Assembly: GCA_964035575.1 (NCBI GenBank)
Contig: OZ037872.1
Span: forward strand, 1,054,001-1,118,000
DNA from: Rhynchopus sp. YZ270_cl-10
Taxonomy: Eukaryota > Euglenozoa > Diplonemea > Diplonemida > Diplonemidae
Reading direction: 5' to 3'
DNA: 64,000 nucleotides
In this document: piece by piece, positions 1-9,740 of the stretch
Numbering within the stretch: the stretch's first letter is position 1
Layout: every line of letters begins with the position of its first letter
The notes under the pieces: generated by a model
Told to the model about the DNA's origin: nothing
Databases searched by the model: none
What the model saw: only the letters and a program-made list of their open reading frames with translations
Position numbers and translations under genes: made by a program

Positions 1-313
1 AGATAGCGAAGCTCATCCTCGGGTGTGTATACTGTTACAAAACAAACAAAAGAAAAGGAAAATAAAAAGGGATATTACTTACATTTCTGTCAATACATTT
101 AACATAAGGAAAAAAAGAACGTACGAGTAAGTGATGTGACTCATTTCACGGGGTTTTCTTGATAACAAAGTGATAAAAAATAGACCTTTATTTTTTTTTG
201 AGGTGAGCCACACCAGTAAGTTGATGCCCCTCCCAACGCGATTACTGTGTTTTGCTACTTCTTGAAACTACCAATCCCACCTCACCCACTTTGCAGGTGT
301 GTACGACAAAACA

Positions 314-1654
314 ATGAACGCCCCACTGCGAGTGGCGGCGTGTGGGGTGCGGTTTGCATCGTCCCCAGCACAGATGCGAAAGGTGCGCAGGTTGGAAGCT
401 GAGCTGCTCCCACTGAAGACACCTGGACTGCCGAACATGGCACTCCGCAAAGCAACACGTGACGCGACACTGATGCTGCGTGCTCAGGTTGAGGAGAATG
501 TGGGTTTGAGCATCGAGGACACATTGATGCTGAAGGCAACGCAGAAGTATCTGTCCACCGCCATCAAGAACGACGGAGACTGCAAACGTCTGGCTGTGCT
601 GCTGCGCGAGGTGCAACGTGTGAAGCCACTTCTGGACTCGTCGCTGGTGTGCGATGTGCTGCGGACAGCGTGCATTGTGGCACCGCAGGCAGGTGTGTCA
701 AAGCGGGGCCTGCTGCGGTTCATCGAAGCTGTCTTCTCGTCCACATGCAAGCAGTTCAGTACAAACCCGCTTCCGCTTCTGGAGAGGATTCTGCCTCTGT
801 ACGTGCAGACGTGTCTGAGCCTGAACGAGCCTTCGAAGTGTCTGAAGGTGAAGCGACTGATCCTGAACATGGACGTGCCTGCGGGGTACGACAGGCCATT
901 CCACTTTGCACTGGAGCGCCTGACGTTTTCGATGTACGACCTGATTGAGCTGTGGCATGCAAAAGCTGTGAAGCGGATGAAGAGAACTGTCATCACAAAG
1001 TCGGGTCGGAAGCCTGTGACAGTCACAAAGGTCAGCAAATACCACATGCACGTTGTGCACTTACTGGAGGAGGTGTTCACTGCTGTGGAGGAAGTGTTCT
1101 GCTCATTCCAGCAGCAGTCGCTTGACCCTGGGATGTTTGACGTTATTGAGAGCATGCGTATGGGTTCGTTCGACCCTGCTACCGATGGCCACATCGAGGT
1201 CTCGAGAGACGGCCTCGTGACATCGCTGTCGTCGAACTTTGACAAAGTGATGGGTGACATTCTCGAGCCTATGGGCAGCAACACAACTGCAACACAAGAG
1301 ACTGCTGCGCCAAGCACTGCAGAAAGTACTGCAGAAAGCACTGCAGAGGAGACATCTGCAGACACGTCTGTTGAGGATGCTGTTGCACAGGTGTTGGACG
1401 GAGGGTTGGTGGTGAACCTTCCCATTATGATTGAGGTGCCGATTGCAGGCGCACACCCGACGGAGACACTTTGGGTGCCGACACACTCTGAGGATTTGTA
1501 CATCCTTGGCTCCGACGACGAGCCTCTGCAGGAGGCGGTGAGTGCTGGCTACAAGAAGCTCTTCAAGCGACGTGTTCGGGTGCCGAAGGAGCTGCGCCAC
1601 CTTGAGGAGGGTACTGCCGAGGACACTCACGGCAGGAACGAGGAGAAGGAATAG
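314..1654 (+). CDS. Unrecognised protein, possibly mitochondrial
   Basis: A 446-residue open frame with steady GC-rich third positions. I do not recognise the family. Residues 1-25 are rich in Arg, Ala and Ser with no acids (RVAACGVRFASS), which fits a mitochondrial presequence. Residues 25-310 look mostly helical with several Leu-rich, Lys/Arg-rich stretches, as in RNA-binding or ribosome-associated mitochondrial proteins, but no named motif is present. Near residue 335 a small in-frame repeat spells STAE three times, coded by a 12-nt repeat. The tail is acidic (EEGTAEDTHGRNEEKE). The ATG at 314 is chosen because a pyrimidine-rich AG ends at 296, 17 nt upstream, and would serve as a trans- or cis-splice acceptor. 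An upstream exon to the left cannot be excluded, since the frame is open a little before the ATG. Coding status is confident; function is unknown. Confidence 0.8.
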   Translation: MNAPLRVAACGVRFASSPAQMRKVRRLEAELLPLKTPGLPNMALRKATRDATLMLRAQVEENVGLSIEDTLMLKATQKYLSTAIKNDGDCKRLAVLLREVQRVKPLLDSSLVCDVLRTACIVAPQAGVSKRGLLRFIEAVFSSTCKQFSTNPLPLLERILPLYVQTCLSLNEPSKCLKVKRLILNMDVPAGYDRPFHFALERLTFSMYDLIELWHAKAVKRMKRTVITKSGRKPVTVTKVSKYHMHVVHLLEEVFTAVEEVFCSFQQQSLDPGMFDVIESMRMGSFDPATDGHIEVSRDGLVTSLSSNFDKVMGDILEPMGSNTTATQETAAPSTAESTAESTAEETSADTSVEDAVAQVLDGGLVVNLPIMIEVPIAGAHPTETLWVPTHSEDLYILGSDDEPLQEAVSAGYKKLFKRRVRVPKELRHLEEGTAEDTHGRNEEKE

Positions 1655-2957
1655 TGGAAACATTTGAGTACGGCTTGACACTCGATATCACCGTCATGCC
1701 CCGCACACATGTCTACACTTTGCTCGACAGCGCCACGTGTACTAGACCTTCGTCTCGGGATATAGATCAACACTCCTGCACACCTAAAAAGACACATACG
1801 GTGCTCTCCGGTTTAGCTACTGGGGAACAGTGTTTTGTGTTGTATGTGGTACCACCCTTGCTCCTTACCCATGCTTTGCAAAGAAGTGTAGGCAGCAGTC
1901 TGTGAGGCGATGCCTATCCAATCGTGCATGGACTCTGCTTCGCGACCCCGCGTTAGTTAAGTGTTGAGTCAGGAGGAGAGACGTTTGTGCGTGTGTGTGT
2001 GCGACCCTCTTCTGATGGAGAGTGTCTTGTCATACAATAGTTCACAATACCATATCCCCCCTACCCCCTTGCTCCTTAAAGACCCCCCAAAGTGTAACCC
2101 TCAATTTAATTGTTCAGTTCTTTTTGCGATGTTTTTTTAGGTGTCTATTTGCGCGCCTAAGGTGTATTTAAATACTTCAGTGTGTCTGTTTTGCAGGTGT
2201 ATCTGAAGTGATCGGTGCAAAGTGGCAGTTTTCCAAAAGATTTTCTCTTTTTTTTTTTTTTTTTTTTCACTGTACCTTTTTCTTTTGATGATCTTGAAGT
2301 GGCTCAGCGTGGAAGGCTTAGGTTCATTGTGCCAAATTTTCTCTATGTTTTTTTTTTTTGCACCAAAATGGGTATGACCGACAGATGTGTTTTGCTGAAG
2401 GCGCTGACAAAAAAAAAGGGCGCGAAATCATCCTCTCCCACCACTCCCCTCCCACTCCCCAAGTCTCATCTCTGCAGCATCTCTGAGTGAGGTGTGCAGT
2501 CTGTTAGCATTACATCGGTTGTACTGCAGTGTATTTTCTTGTTCAAGGCGATTAACTGCTACTTGCATTTTAGTTTTGTGTGTTCCGATAACGTTAGTGG
2601 TCAATGGTGTGTTTAAAGGCTTTTAAGTTTTATTCTTTTTCTTAACGTTCACGCAATGTGTGAACCTAATCCTTTGTGACCGATGTGGCTTTGGCCTGAC
2701 TGTGTGGTTTTGTGGTCCATACAGAGTGCGTCGGTCGGTGGGTATTATTTCAGATGTGCAATGCATACTAGGGATATCCATTTTTCATTTTTTTATTATT
2801 TTTTGGTATTTTTTTTGTACTCTCATCCTCTTCCATTACCAATTCCCCTTTTGGATGAGTGCGAGGGGCATTCAAGATATCCCCCCCTTCCCCCAACAGA
2901 AACAAAAATTGCAGCAGAAAATGAAATGTCTGCTTCAATTTTTTTTTTTATTCCCCT
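1655..2957. other. Intergenic, AT-rich, no gene seen
   Basis: No convincing coding frame on either strand. It holds poly-T runs (23 T near 2247), a GT-rich patch near 1990 and pyrimidine-rich stretches near 2440 and 2880. It ends where the nested inverted-repeat element begins. Confidence 0.6.
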
Positions 2958-3148
2958 GGGAAATAAAGTATACGAAGGATTTGGCACTTTTAGCGGTATT
3001 TTATTTAATGATAATTTCACGCTAAATTTTGGTACATGTAGCTGGTAGGGCTGGAGGGACCGTCCAGCCTTTTTTAGCCTCCCTCCAGCCTCCTCAATCC
3101 CGCCAGCCCCTCAGCGGGCCTATCTAGGGGTCCGCGGGACCCGGTAGC

Positions 3149-3615
3149 GCTGGCGGGAGGGTAATGAGAGCTTTTTTTTTTTTTTTTCACGCTCTTTTTT
3201 TTTTTTTTTCCCTGAGAGCTTCCTGTGAGGATACATACTCGTTAGTTATTGCACAATAAATAAGTCCCGCTAAAAGTGCCAAATCCTTTCGTATACTTTA
3301 TTTCCCGTGAAATAATAACTATTTATTCACCTCCTTTTAGCGGGGTTTTATTTTGCGATAACTTCACGCATTTTTTTCCCAGGCGAGGGCTACTTAATTT
3401 GCCGAGCGAAGCGAGGCAAATTGAGTGCACGAGCCTGGGAAAAAAATAAGTGAAGTATCGCAAAATAATCCGCTAAAAGGAGGTGAATACGTAATTTTAT
3501 TTCACGGGAAATAAAGTATACGAAAGGATTTGGCACTTTTAGCGGGACTCATTTATTGTGCAATAACTAACGAGAATGTGTCCCTCCAGGTAGCTCTCAT
3601 TACCCTCCCGCTAGC
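3149..3615. repeat. 467-bp foldback (inverted repeat)
   Basis: The arms pair over nearly the whole length: GGCGGGAGGGTAATGAGAGC on the left is inverted at 3592-3615 with about one mismatch. Inner arms share GTTAGTTATTGCACAATAAAT. The tip is a hairpin with stem TTTGCC/GGCAAA around the loop GAGCGAAGCGA, the same loop type seen at 55.4 kb. It behaves as a MITE-like foldback. Confidence 0.75.
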
Positions 3616-4049
3616 TTTTGCTCGCTGGGAACCTGCAAAAAACTGGTGAATTGGGCCCATACCCTGGTATGTGGGGTGGGATACGCATTTTTGGGGTGGC
3701 AGAACCATGTGTGAGCCACAGGGTGGTGAACGTGTGACCCATGCAGTACCACGCAACCCACGTTTTTACACACACAACAACGGCATTTTGCGTGTAGCGC
3801 GTACAGTATGTAGCCTAAAAAGCCCACACCACGTGTACGTATAGCGCGTAGCGCAGCGTGTGGTCGGGTTTGGAAAGCTGCCTCAACGGTACACAAAGCT
3901 ACATCCCGACCTCTCGCCACCTCAGTGTCCCCTCGGGTGCTAGCGGGAGGTCGGGAAATGGCTGTCGTGCAAAAGCGAGACACATTCAGAAGATCCCCGC
4001 CCATCACAGAATATCATGCCAGCCACCACCTTCCTCACAATGAAGTAAA

Positions 4050-4290
4050 GGGGGTGGTGTGTCCTTCGTCTTGATAGTGAGATCGTCACGGAGATACACT
4101 ATGTACGAAACGAAGTCGGCTTCCGTGGGCTTACCGTCAGGCTTGCCAATGAATTCCTTAAAAAGCGGTCCCATTCACGGACGTACGGTGTCGACAATGC
4201 TAGTCCTTCAGCAAAACCATTGTAGTGCTTGTCCATCTCCTGTCGGAGGACCGTTTGCGTCTTACATCCTTCGGCATGTTGCATGTGTCA
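4050..4290 (-). pseudogene. Degenerate coding fragment, possibly recombinase-like
   Basis: The minus strand reads as about 80 protein-like residues in two frames, so it is broken by at least one frameshift. The pattern LSTPYVREWDRF, then TEADFVSYIVYLRDD, resembles the helical core-binding domain of tyrosine recombinases (Crypton-like elements carry these), but the catalytic R...RHRY part is not visible. It lies between inverted repeats, which fits a transposon gene remnant. The family assignment is a guess. Confidence 0.25.
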
Positions 4291-4844
4291 GAAAAAAAAT
4301 GGGAAAAGTGCAAAAAAAATTCGAAATTTTCAATTTTTAGGTGGGTGGTGGTGCAGGATGTACCAAAATTTAGCGTGAAGTTATCGCCAAATAAAACCCC
4401 TGTTTTAGCGTGAAAAAAACAAAAATAAAATCCCGCTGTGAAGGAATTGCAGTGAAAAAAAGTGAAAAACGCGTGAAATAAAGTTCAATGAGCGGGTTTT
4501 TAATTTGCGATAAAAAAACTGCGTGAAATTATCATTAAAAAGAATCCCGCTAAAAGTGCCAAATCCTTCGTATACTTTATTTACCAGTGGAATAAAATTA
4601 CGTATTCACCTCCTTTTAGCGGATTATTTTGCGATACTTCACTTATTTTTTTCCCAGGCTCGTGCACTCAATTTGCCTCGCTTCGCTCGGCAAATTAAGT
4701 AGCCCTCGCCTGGGAAAAAAATGCGTGAAGTTATCGCAAAATAAAACCCCGCTAAAAGGAGGTGAATAAATAGTTATTTTTCAAATAACCCACCAACATC
4801 TTTTTTGTAGAAAGGTGCTGGAAAACGAAAAGAGGGGTCAAAAG

Positions 4845-5600
4845 TGGGAAGGTATATAAAACATTTTGGCGGACAATTTCCGCATAATTTTTTGGAGGCG
4901 GGGGGGTGGGGGGGGGGGTCGGACATTTTTTTTTTTTTTTTTTTTTCCCGCTGGTTTTTGGGCGACATGACGTGGATTCGTGACCCAAAACACAGTTTTT
5001 TGGCATTTCCGGAATCCGTCCAGAAAGTGGTGGGGTCGATGTTGAAAATTGGACAATTTTTTGACCACTTAAATTTTTGAAAATATGAGCCCGGTCACTA
5101 ATTGGTGGGCCCATTTTCGGCCAACAAATACTGCTGAAATCGAAAAATTTCCCCTGGAAAAACAGTGGGTTTTCAGCCCCAAAACATGCCGCGATTGGCA
5201 TTTCCGGAATCTCTCCGCGCTGTGGTGGGGTCAATTTGCCGAAATGGCCAAGTTCTTGGTTTTGGTCAAAATGAGTGTAAGGTAAAGGGGCCAAGGTAAA
5301 TCCCACATTAGCCAGATTTTCTCTCCCTGATGCTGAAACCATGAAAATACGCGAAAACACTGGCATTTGCATTTTCGGAATCCGTCCATTGTGTGGTGGG
5401 GTCAATTTGCCGAAATGGACGAGTTTTTATAAATCTTTGGTCAAAATCGTGTACAACCCCGGTGAAAAAACCCAAAATGTCCGCAATTTTCAGACCAAAA
5501 AAAAAAAAAAAAAAAAAAAAATGTCCGCCAAAAATCTGGTCCGTGGGGGGGTGGGGGGGGGTCGGACAATGTCCGCCAAAATGTTTTATATACCTTCCCA
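4845..5600. mobile_element. TIR DNA element (non-autonomous)
   Basis: Perfect 32-bp inverted ends: GGGAAGGTATATAAAACATT inward from 4846 and its complement ending at 5599. A 3-bp AGT lies on both outer sides and may be the target duplication. Subterminal G-runs and T/A-runs mirror each other. The interior (4975-5430) carries degenerate copies of a module with GTGGTGGGGTCAA and TTTCCGGAATCCGTCC that recurs elsewhere in the window. No transposase is present. Confidence 0.75.
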
Positions 5601-5608
5601 GTGTAGAT

Positions 5609-5662
5609 TGGTGGGTAAGCAACAGAGAGGCTTAGGGTTATCTTAGTAAATTTTGTTTTTCT
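5609..5662 (+). repeat. Hairpin repeat, family A
   Basis: Reads GGTGGGTAAGC, then AGAGAGGCTTAGGGTTATC and a T-rich tail. It starts just outside the TIR element at 4845-5600. Confidence 0.6.
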
Positions 5663-5670
5663 TTTTTTGC

Positions 5671-5730
5671 CAGTGCCTGCGTCCCAGAGGTGTTTGCACT
5701 GTCAACTCTACTTTTTGAAGAGTTTTACAT
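5671..5730 (+). repeat. Hairpin repeat, family D
   Basis: AGTGCCTGCGTCCCAGAGG, then TTTGCACTGTCAACTC and T-rich tail. AGTGC pairs with GCACT. A second D-like copy follows at about 5745-5800 (GTGCTTTGCGTCAGCCG...TTTTGCACTTAAC). Confidence 0.55.
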
Positions 5731-5924
5731 TTTTTATATTAATCAGTGCTTTGCGTCAGCCGATGAACGGTGATGTGTTTTGCACTTAACTTTTCTTTTT
5801 TAAACGTGAATCTGATGAAAAATACTTCTGATGAATAGAGTGTTTACAATTGGCTCACTTTGGGCATCTGATTCCCCAAATCTGATATGTTATCCCTCAC
5901 GACTCAGAAAAGAAGAAGCAACAA

Positions 5925-5995
5925 CAGTGGAGATTTGCACAAACTGTGGCAACACAACCGAGGCAACTACACTACTCAAACAATTTATCAGAAAG
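5925..5995 (+). repeat. Dispersed repeat H, copy 1
   Basis: A block starting AACAGTGGAGATTTGCAC and running through GGCAACTACACTACTC to CAATTTATCA. Near-identical blocks occur at about 50400-50455 and 62306-62370, all on the + strand. Confidence 0.65.
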
Positions 5996-6200
5996 AAAGA
6001 AAGAACACCACAAAATGCTCCTGGTCTGACAACTGCGAATTGAAAAATCGCATGACTCATCCATAGGTTCTGCGAGTCGCTTGGGTCATCGAGCTTCACA
6101 AAAATACAACAAAAAATACGACAAAATCGCGTATTTTTATTTTTCACTTTTCAAGACCCCATAGTGATTTTTTTTTTAAACGAGGTTGTATTTTGATGTA

Positions 6201-6337
6201 CCGTAAAACAGAACTATTCTGGGTCATAACTATTCTGAGACAGAAGTATTCTGGGCCGGAACAAAACTGGAACAATCGAGGATTTTTTTTTTGGGGTGTT
6301 CCAGTTTTATTCCGGCCCAGAATAAATCTTTTTACGG
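6201..6337. mobile_element. TA-flanked MITE, 137 bp
   Basis: Ends CCGTAAAA and TTTTTACGG with TA on both sides. The interior has mirrored TATTCTGGG/CCCAGAATA pieces. It resembles the other small CCGTAA-ended elements at 31289, 54450 and 61533. Confidence 0.6.
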
Positions 6338-6936
6338 TATATGAGGGGGTAGCGCACCAACCCAACAGAAGACAAAACGGGGTTTATATTTTTTATGTGT
6401 TTTTTTTTGTTAGGTTTTTTTGTGTCATCTTTCCAATTGGCGGATTCTTTTATTTCTTTTCTCTTTTTCTCTTCTTTTTCCTCTCTTGAAGTCTGCAAAA
6501 AGCTAAAAGTATACTCACCCTTTTGGGTGACATTTTTTGAGTGCTGTATCTATCCTCCTTCGGTGGATTTCACTGTCGATACAACAACAAAAACAAAGGG
6601 TTCTCCCCCCCCCGCCTCCCCTCCCCTTCGAATATTTCCACTATCTCTCTCCCCCCCCTCACCCATTCCACCGTTTTGTGATGTCTCGGCAACGTTAGAG
6701 GCTAGGTTCTCTCGCCATGACGTATTACTGTGTTTTGGCGATGATTGAGGCAAATATCCCAATGTGGGTTGTGCGGGACCCCTTGCAGCTTGGGAACGAA
6801 CGTGACTTTGCCGCAAAAAAAATTTGTGGCAAAAAAATTTCTAGATGGGGGCAATGATTATATACAACCACCTATACCTCTACAACCTGCCTCTACCCTC
6901 CCCGCCCTTCAGAAAAAAAAAACACTCCCCCAAAAA

Positions 6937-7854
6937 ATGTTCCGCAACGCGGCGAAAACACTGGTAGGAGTGGCTGGAGGTGCGTCCTTGAGTTTTATGT
7001 ATTTCAACTCCCCGAGGGGGCTTTCATCCTCACCCTCCTCCTCACCATCTCTTTCCTCAGAGGTGAAATCTAATTTGACTCATTTAGTGCAATGTGCGGA
7101 GCATCAACGGCCGCATTTAGGAAACAAGGCAGCACTTCCTTCACTCCAGCCGTGCCCTCGGTGTAGAAGAAGGCGTAAGGTGGCTGTATACGGAGGAGCG
7201 TTCGATCCGGTGACAAATGGTCATTTGTCTTGCGCCGCGGAGATTGTGCACAGTGGGCTTGCCGATGAGGTGTTGATGGTACCATGCGGCCCACGCCCTG
7301 ATAAGCCCAACATGAAGACCAGCGCAACAGACCGATACGTGATGCTGCAGATTGCGGTGAACACATCGTTCTCCCCAGGGTTTCCTGTGAAGGTGTCGGA
7401 CATTGAGATTTGGGAGCCCCATGCGTTGCCGACATATGACATGCTGTCGGAGTTGAGGAAGAGGCAGGAGGGTGTGGAGTTTATGTTTGTTGTTGGGTCT
7501 GATTGGCTGCAGGATGGGCAGGATTTGAGAAAGTGGAACTCAAAAGAAGGTGAGACCGGGGAGCGGCTGGTAGCGGAGTTTGACTTTCTCATTATCAAGC
7601 GTCCCGGATACGAGCTGCCCGACTCATTAAAGCAGTACGGACCGCGCTTCAGCGTGCTCTCCCTTCCGCACGGCATGAACTACGTAGACAGCAACGTCTC
7701 GTCCACAGAAATCAGAAAGCGTGTCGCAGTCTCCGAGCAAGTGCGTCTCTCCATGGCAGGCAATCAAATGACCTCCGCAGATGGTCTAGTACCGACAGGA
7801 GTTCTCGCCTACATCCAGCGGCAAAATCTCTACAGCAAAAGGGAAGGGAAGTAG
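6937..7854 (+). CDS. NadD-type nicotinate/nicotinamide mononucleotide adenylyltransferase
   Basis: Transfers AMP from ATP to nicotinate (or nicotinamide) mononucleotide, the penultimate or last step of NAD synthesis. The nucleotidyltransferase signature GGAFDPVTNGH is at residues 86-96 and the second ATP-binding motif SSTEIRKR at about 254-261, both intact. The signature reads more like bacterial NadD (GGxFDPxHxGH) than animal NMNAT (GSFNPxTxxH). The body matches the usual 190-220 residues, but there is an 80-residue N-terminal extension: FRNAAKTLVGVAGG is a plausible organelle leader, followed by a Ser-rich linker. ATG 6937 is preferred over earlier in-frame codons because a pyrimidine-rich AG ends at 912 within 6901-6912, 24 nt upstream, and codon bias starts here. 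Single exon. Confidence 0.88.
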   Translation: MFRNAAKTLVGVAGGASLSFMYFNSPRGLSSSPSSSPSLSSEVKSNLTHLVQCAEHQRPHLGNKAALPSLQPCPRCRRRRKVAVYGGAFDPVTNGHLSCAAEIVHSGLADEVLMVPCGPRPDKPNMKTSATDRYVMLQIAVNTSFSPGFPVKVSDIEIWEPHALPTYDMLSELRKRQEGVEFMFVVGSDWLQDGQDLRKWNSKEGETGERLVAEFDFLIIKRPGYELPDSLKQYGPRFSVLSLPHGMNYVDSNVSSTEIRKRVAVSEQVRLSMAGNQMTSADGLVPTGVLAYIQRQNLYSKREGK

Positions 7855-8125
7855 TCTTTTGACGTTCGGGGTCCAAGGATGTGTTTGTACCAAAAAAGGA
7901 AAAAAAAGCAAAAGGTTTAAAAAAAATGAGGGAGGGAGGATTGATATGGTGGCGTTATTTAGACGCCAAGTTTTTGTATGGTAGACTGTAAGGAAGTATG
8001 TTGATGGAATGGGGGGGAAGGCAGATGGCCGAACATTTAGCATTGTCTTAACGATATGTTCCGCACACATGGTATCTGAAAGAACTGTCTGTAATGGCAG
8101 CTACACTAAGCCAACAGATGATTTT

Positions 8126-8250
8126 TTTTATATATCAGATATAAACCACGAAATGGATGTAGGACATGCATGGTTCGGTACAGCCGGTCATTGTACCAAG
8201 GTACACTGTCATGAGCAGGCTGTTGTATTTCAAATCAACTTTTTTTAAAG
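8126..8250 (+). repeat. Long form of repeat B (SINE-like)
   Basis: Contains CACGAAATGGATGTAGGAC, then GCATGGTTCGGTACAGCC, GGTCATTGTACCAAGG and the B hairpin TACACTGTCATGAGCAGG...TTGTATTTC with T-rich tail. The same order recurs at 41537, 48355 and, interrupted, at 9585/10993. Confidence 0.6.
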
Positions 8251-8714
8251 GGGGTTTTTTTCTCTCTCAGAATTGTATGAAGGTAATGTAATGAGTAGCT
8301 CTGTTCAGAATTCTACCCTCCCACCCCTCCCTCCCTCTCTGCGTGGAGTTCACACAGGTGGTATCTACACGTTGGCAAAATTTTTCTTCTTCAACAAAGA
8401 CGACATACCCACATCCATTCTAGCCTTTTACGATGCCATGTTTTGTACAAAGTATTATAGTCTTCTTTGACTGTGTGCTTGGTCGATGCTCAAACAGATA
8501 TTTTCTTTCGATGTATATGTGATGCATTTCATCAAATTTTCTTTTGCATTGAATGCCATTCACACAACAAACACCGTATGGGGGGTAAAAACGCAGGCCG
8601 ATTTTTGGGATTTCAAAAACTAGGAGGGGTTTTTTTACTCCACCGTTTGTTGTGTAACTGTAGTTGGTAATATGGCGAATCAGATGAGGTGAAGGTTCAT
8701 TTTTACCAATTTGT

Positions 8715-8770
8715 TAAGATGTGTGTACACGAGAGGCACATGCATCTTACATTTTTTTTTTCTTTTGTTT
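8715..8770 (+). repeat. Hairpin repeat, family C
   Basis: AAGATGTGTG, loop TACACGAGAGG, then CACATGCATCTT. AAGATG pairs with CATCTT and TGTG with CACA. A long T-rich tail follows. Confidence 0.65.
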
Positions 8771-9187
8771 GAAGCGCATCTATGGGTGGGTTGACGTCAC
8801 CTTTTCCAACAGTGATATTTATGTAAGGATGTTGTAATCTATTTTTTACAATTGGTGATATCCAAAAAAACAAACAGAAAAATTGTGTGCTGTGGTAGAA
8901 AGGGGCAACTTCATCTGTTAGCCCGCCGAATCCATTTTCTTGGAGCTTCCAAGACCCGTACATGATCCGTTCAGGAAGGAATGGTAAAATTTTTTTTAAA
9001 AAGAAGTGGAGCTCATAGCTTATAGGTTGTATTGGTGTAGACACCTGAGGATGAGCTCCATGCGGAATATACCAAACACTTTTTAAGTAACTACGGATGG
9101 TGTGTGATTGGAACCTCAAATTCCCAGTACTTCTTTCCGTACATTTTTCCTGTCTGGTTCCGACCACACCAACACCGTTCTTTTCCC

Positions 9188-9280
9188 CGGTACACTGTCA
9201 CGAGAGGGCTTTGTATTTCAACTCTACTTTAAGGTGACTAAGCACGAGGCTTAGGATCATCTTAAAAACTTTTCTTTTTC
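9188..9280 (+). repeat. Repeats B and A in tandem
   Basis: B (GGTACACTGTCACGAGAGGG, TTTGTATTTCAACTC) runs straight into A (AAGGTGACTAAGC, ACGA, GGCTTAGGATCATCTT), both ending in T-rich tails. Confidence 0.7.
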
Positions 9281-9584
9281 TCTCTCTCCCTTTGTCGACA
9301 ATAGTGATATATGTCGTCACTACACAAAATTAACATAATAAAGTAACAAATACAATGAGCAAAAACAATTAAAAAAAATGACGTGACATACAAACAAAAA
9401 AATGGTCTAGTGGAGTATATTGTGGCTACACTGATGCATCTTTTTTTTGCAGTAACACACACACACACACCCAAAAAAAAGAATCCGTTTCGACAACATA
9501 AATGGAGAAACATACTCTTTTCCCTTTTCTAACCATCTCACCTCTCCTACTTCACATTTCTTTGCGAAAAATGGGCAGAGGACC

Positions 9585-9740
9585 CCAACCGGACCCTACA
9601 TCAGCAAGATTCGCATCGCTGTGTCTTGCAATAATCCTTTCATTCATCTGATGAATGGAAAGCGAGAGTAGCACATATCAGATGTAAACGAAATGGATTG
9701 TAGGACTACATGGTTGGGGTGTCCACCCCCCCCCCCCCCC
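9585..9740 (+). repeat. 5' part of a long B repeat, split by a palindrome
   Basis: CCCCAACCGGACCCTACATC through CATTCATCTGATGAATGG to GTAGGACTACATGGTTGGGG. The 3' part resumes at 10993 with GGTACAACCGGTCATACC and the B hairpin, so the 1.25 kb palindrome sits inside this repeat. Confidence 0.6.

Larger units (their letters stand above)
2958..4779. mobile_element. Nested foldback DNA element
   Basis: Outer arms near 2958-3040 and 4352-4580 are inverted copies of each other: AAATAAAGTATACG followed by GATTTGGCACTTTTAGCGG appears inverted as CCGCTAAAAGTGCCAAATC. A complete smaller foldback (3149-3615) sits inside, and a partial inverted copy of it lies at about 4541-4779. Between them, the minus strand at 4050-4290 has protein-like sequence of uncertain origin. 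No intact transposase is visible. It looks like a decayed DNA transposon that has been invaded, or copied in part, by its own foldback derivative. Confidence 0.6.
7855..9740. other. Intergenic with dispersed hairpin repeats
   Basis: No supported gene. It contains B-type copies near 8126-8250 and 9188-9230, a C copy at 8715, an A copy at 9231 and part of a longer SINE-like unit at 9585-9725. The long minus-strand frame at 8703-9167 lacks the GC-rich third positions of the real genes. Confidence 0.55.

Noticed and set aside
484-1503. Long minus-strand frame of 339 residues
   Set aside because: It is antisense to the better-supported + gene and has a low-complexity Ser-rich composition expected of a shadow frame.
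9645-9670. Hammerhead-ribozyme-like CTGATGA followed by GAAAGCG in the long B repeat
   Set aside because: Other copies (48420, 46030) do not keep CTGATGA with GAAA in the required spacing, and stems I and III cannot be drawn.
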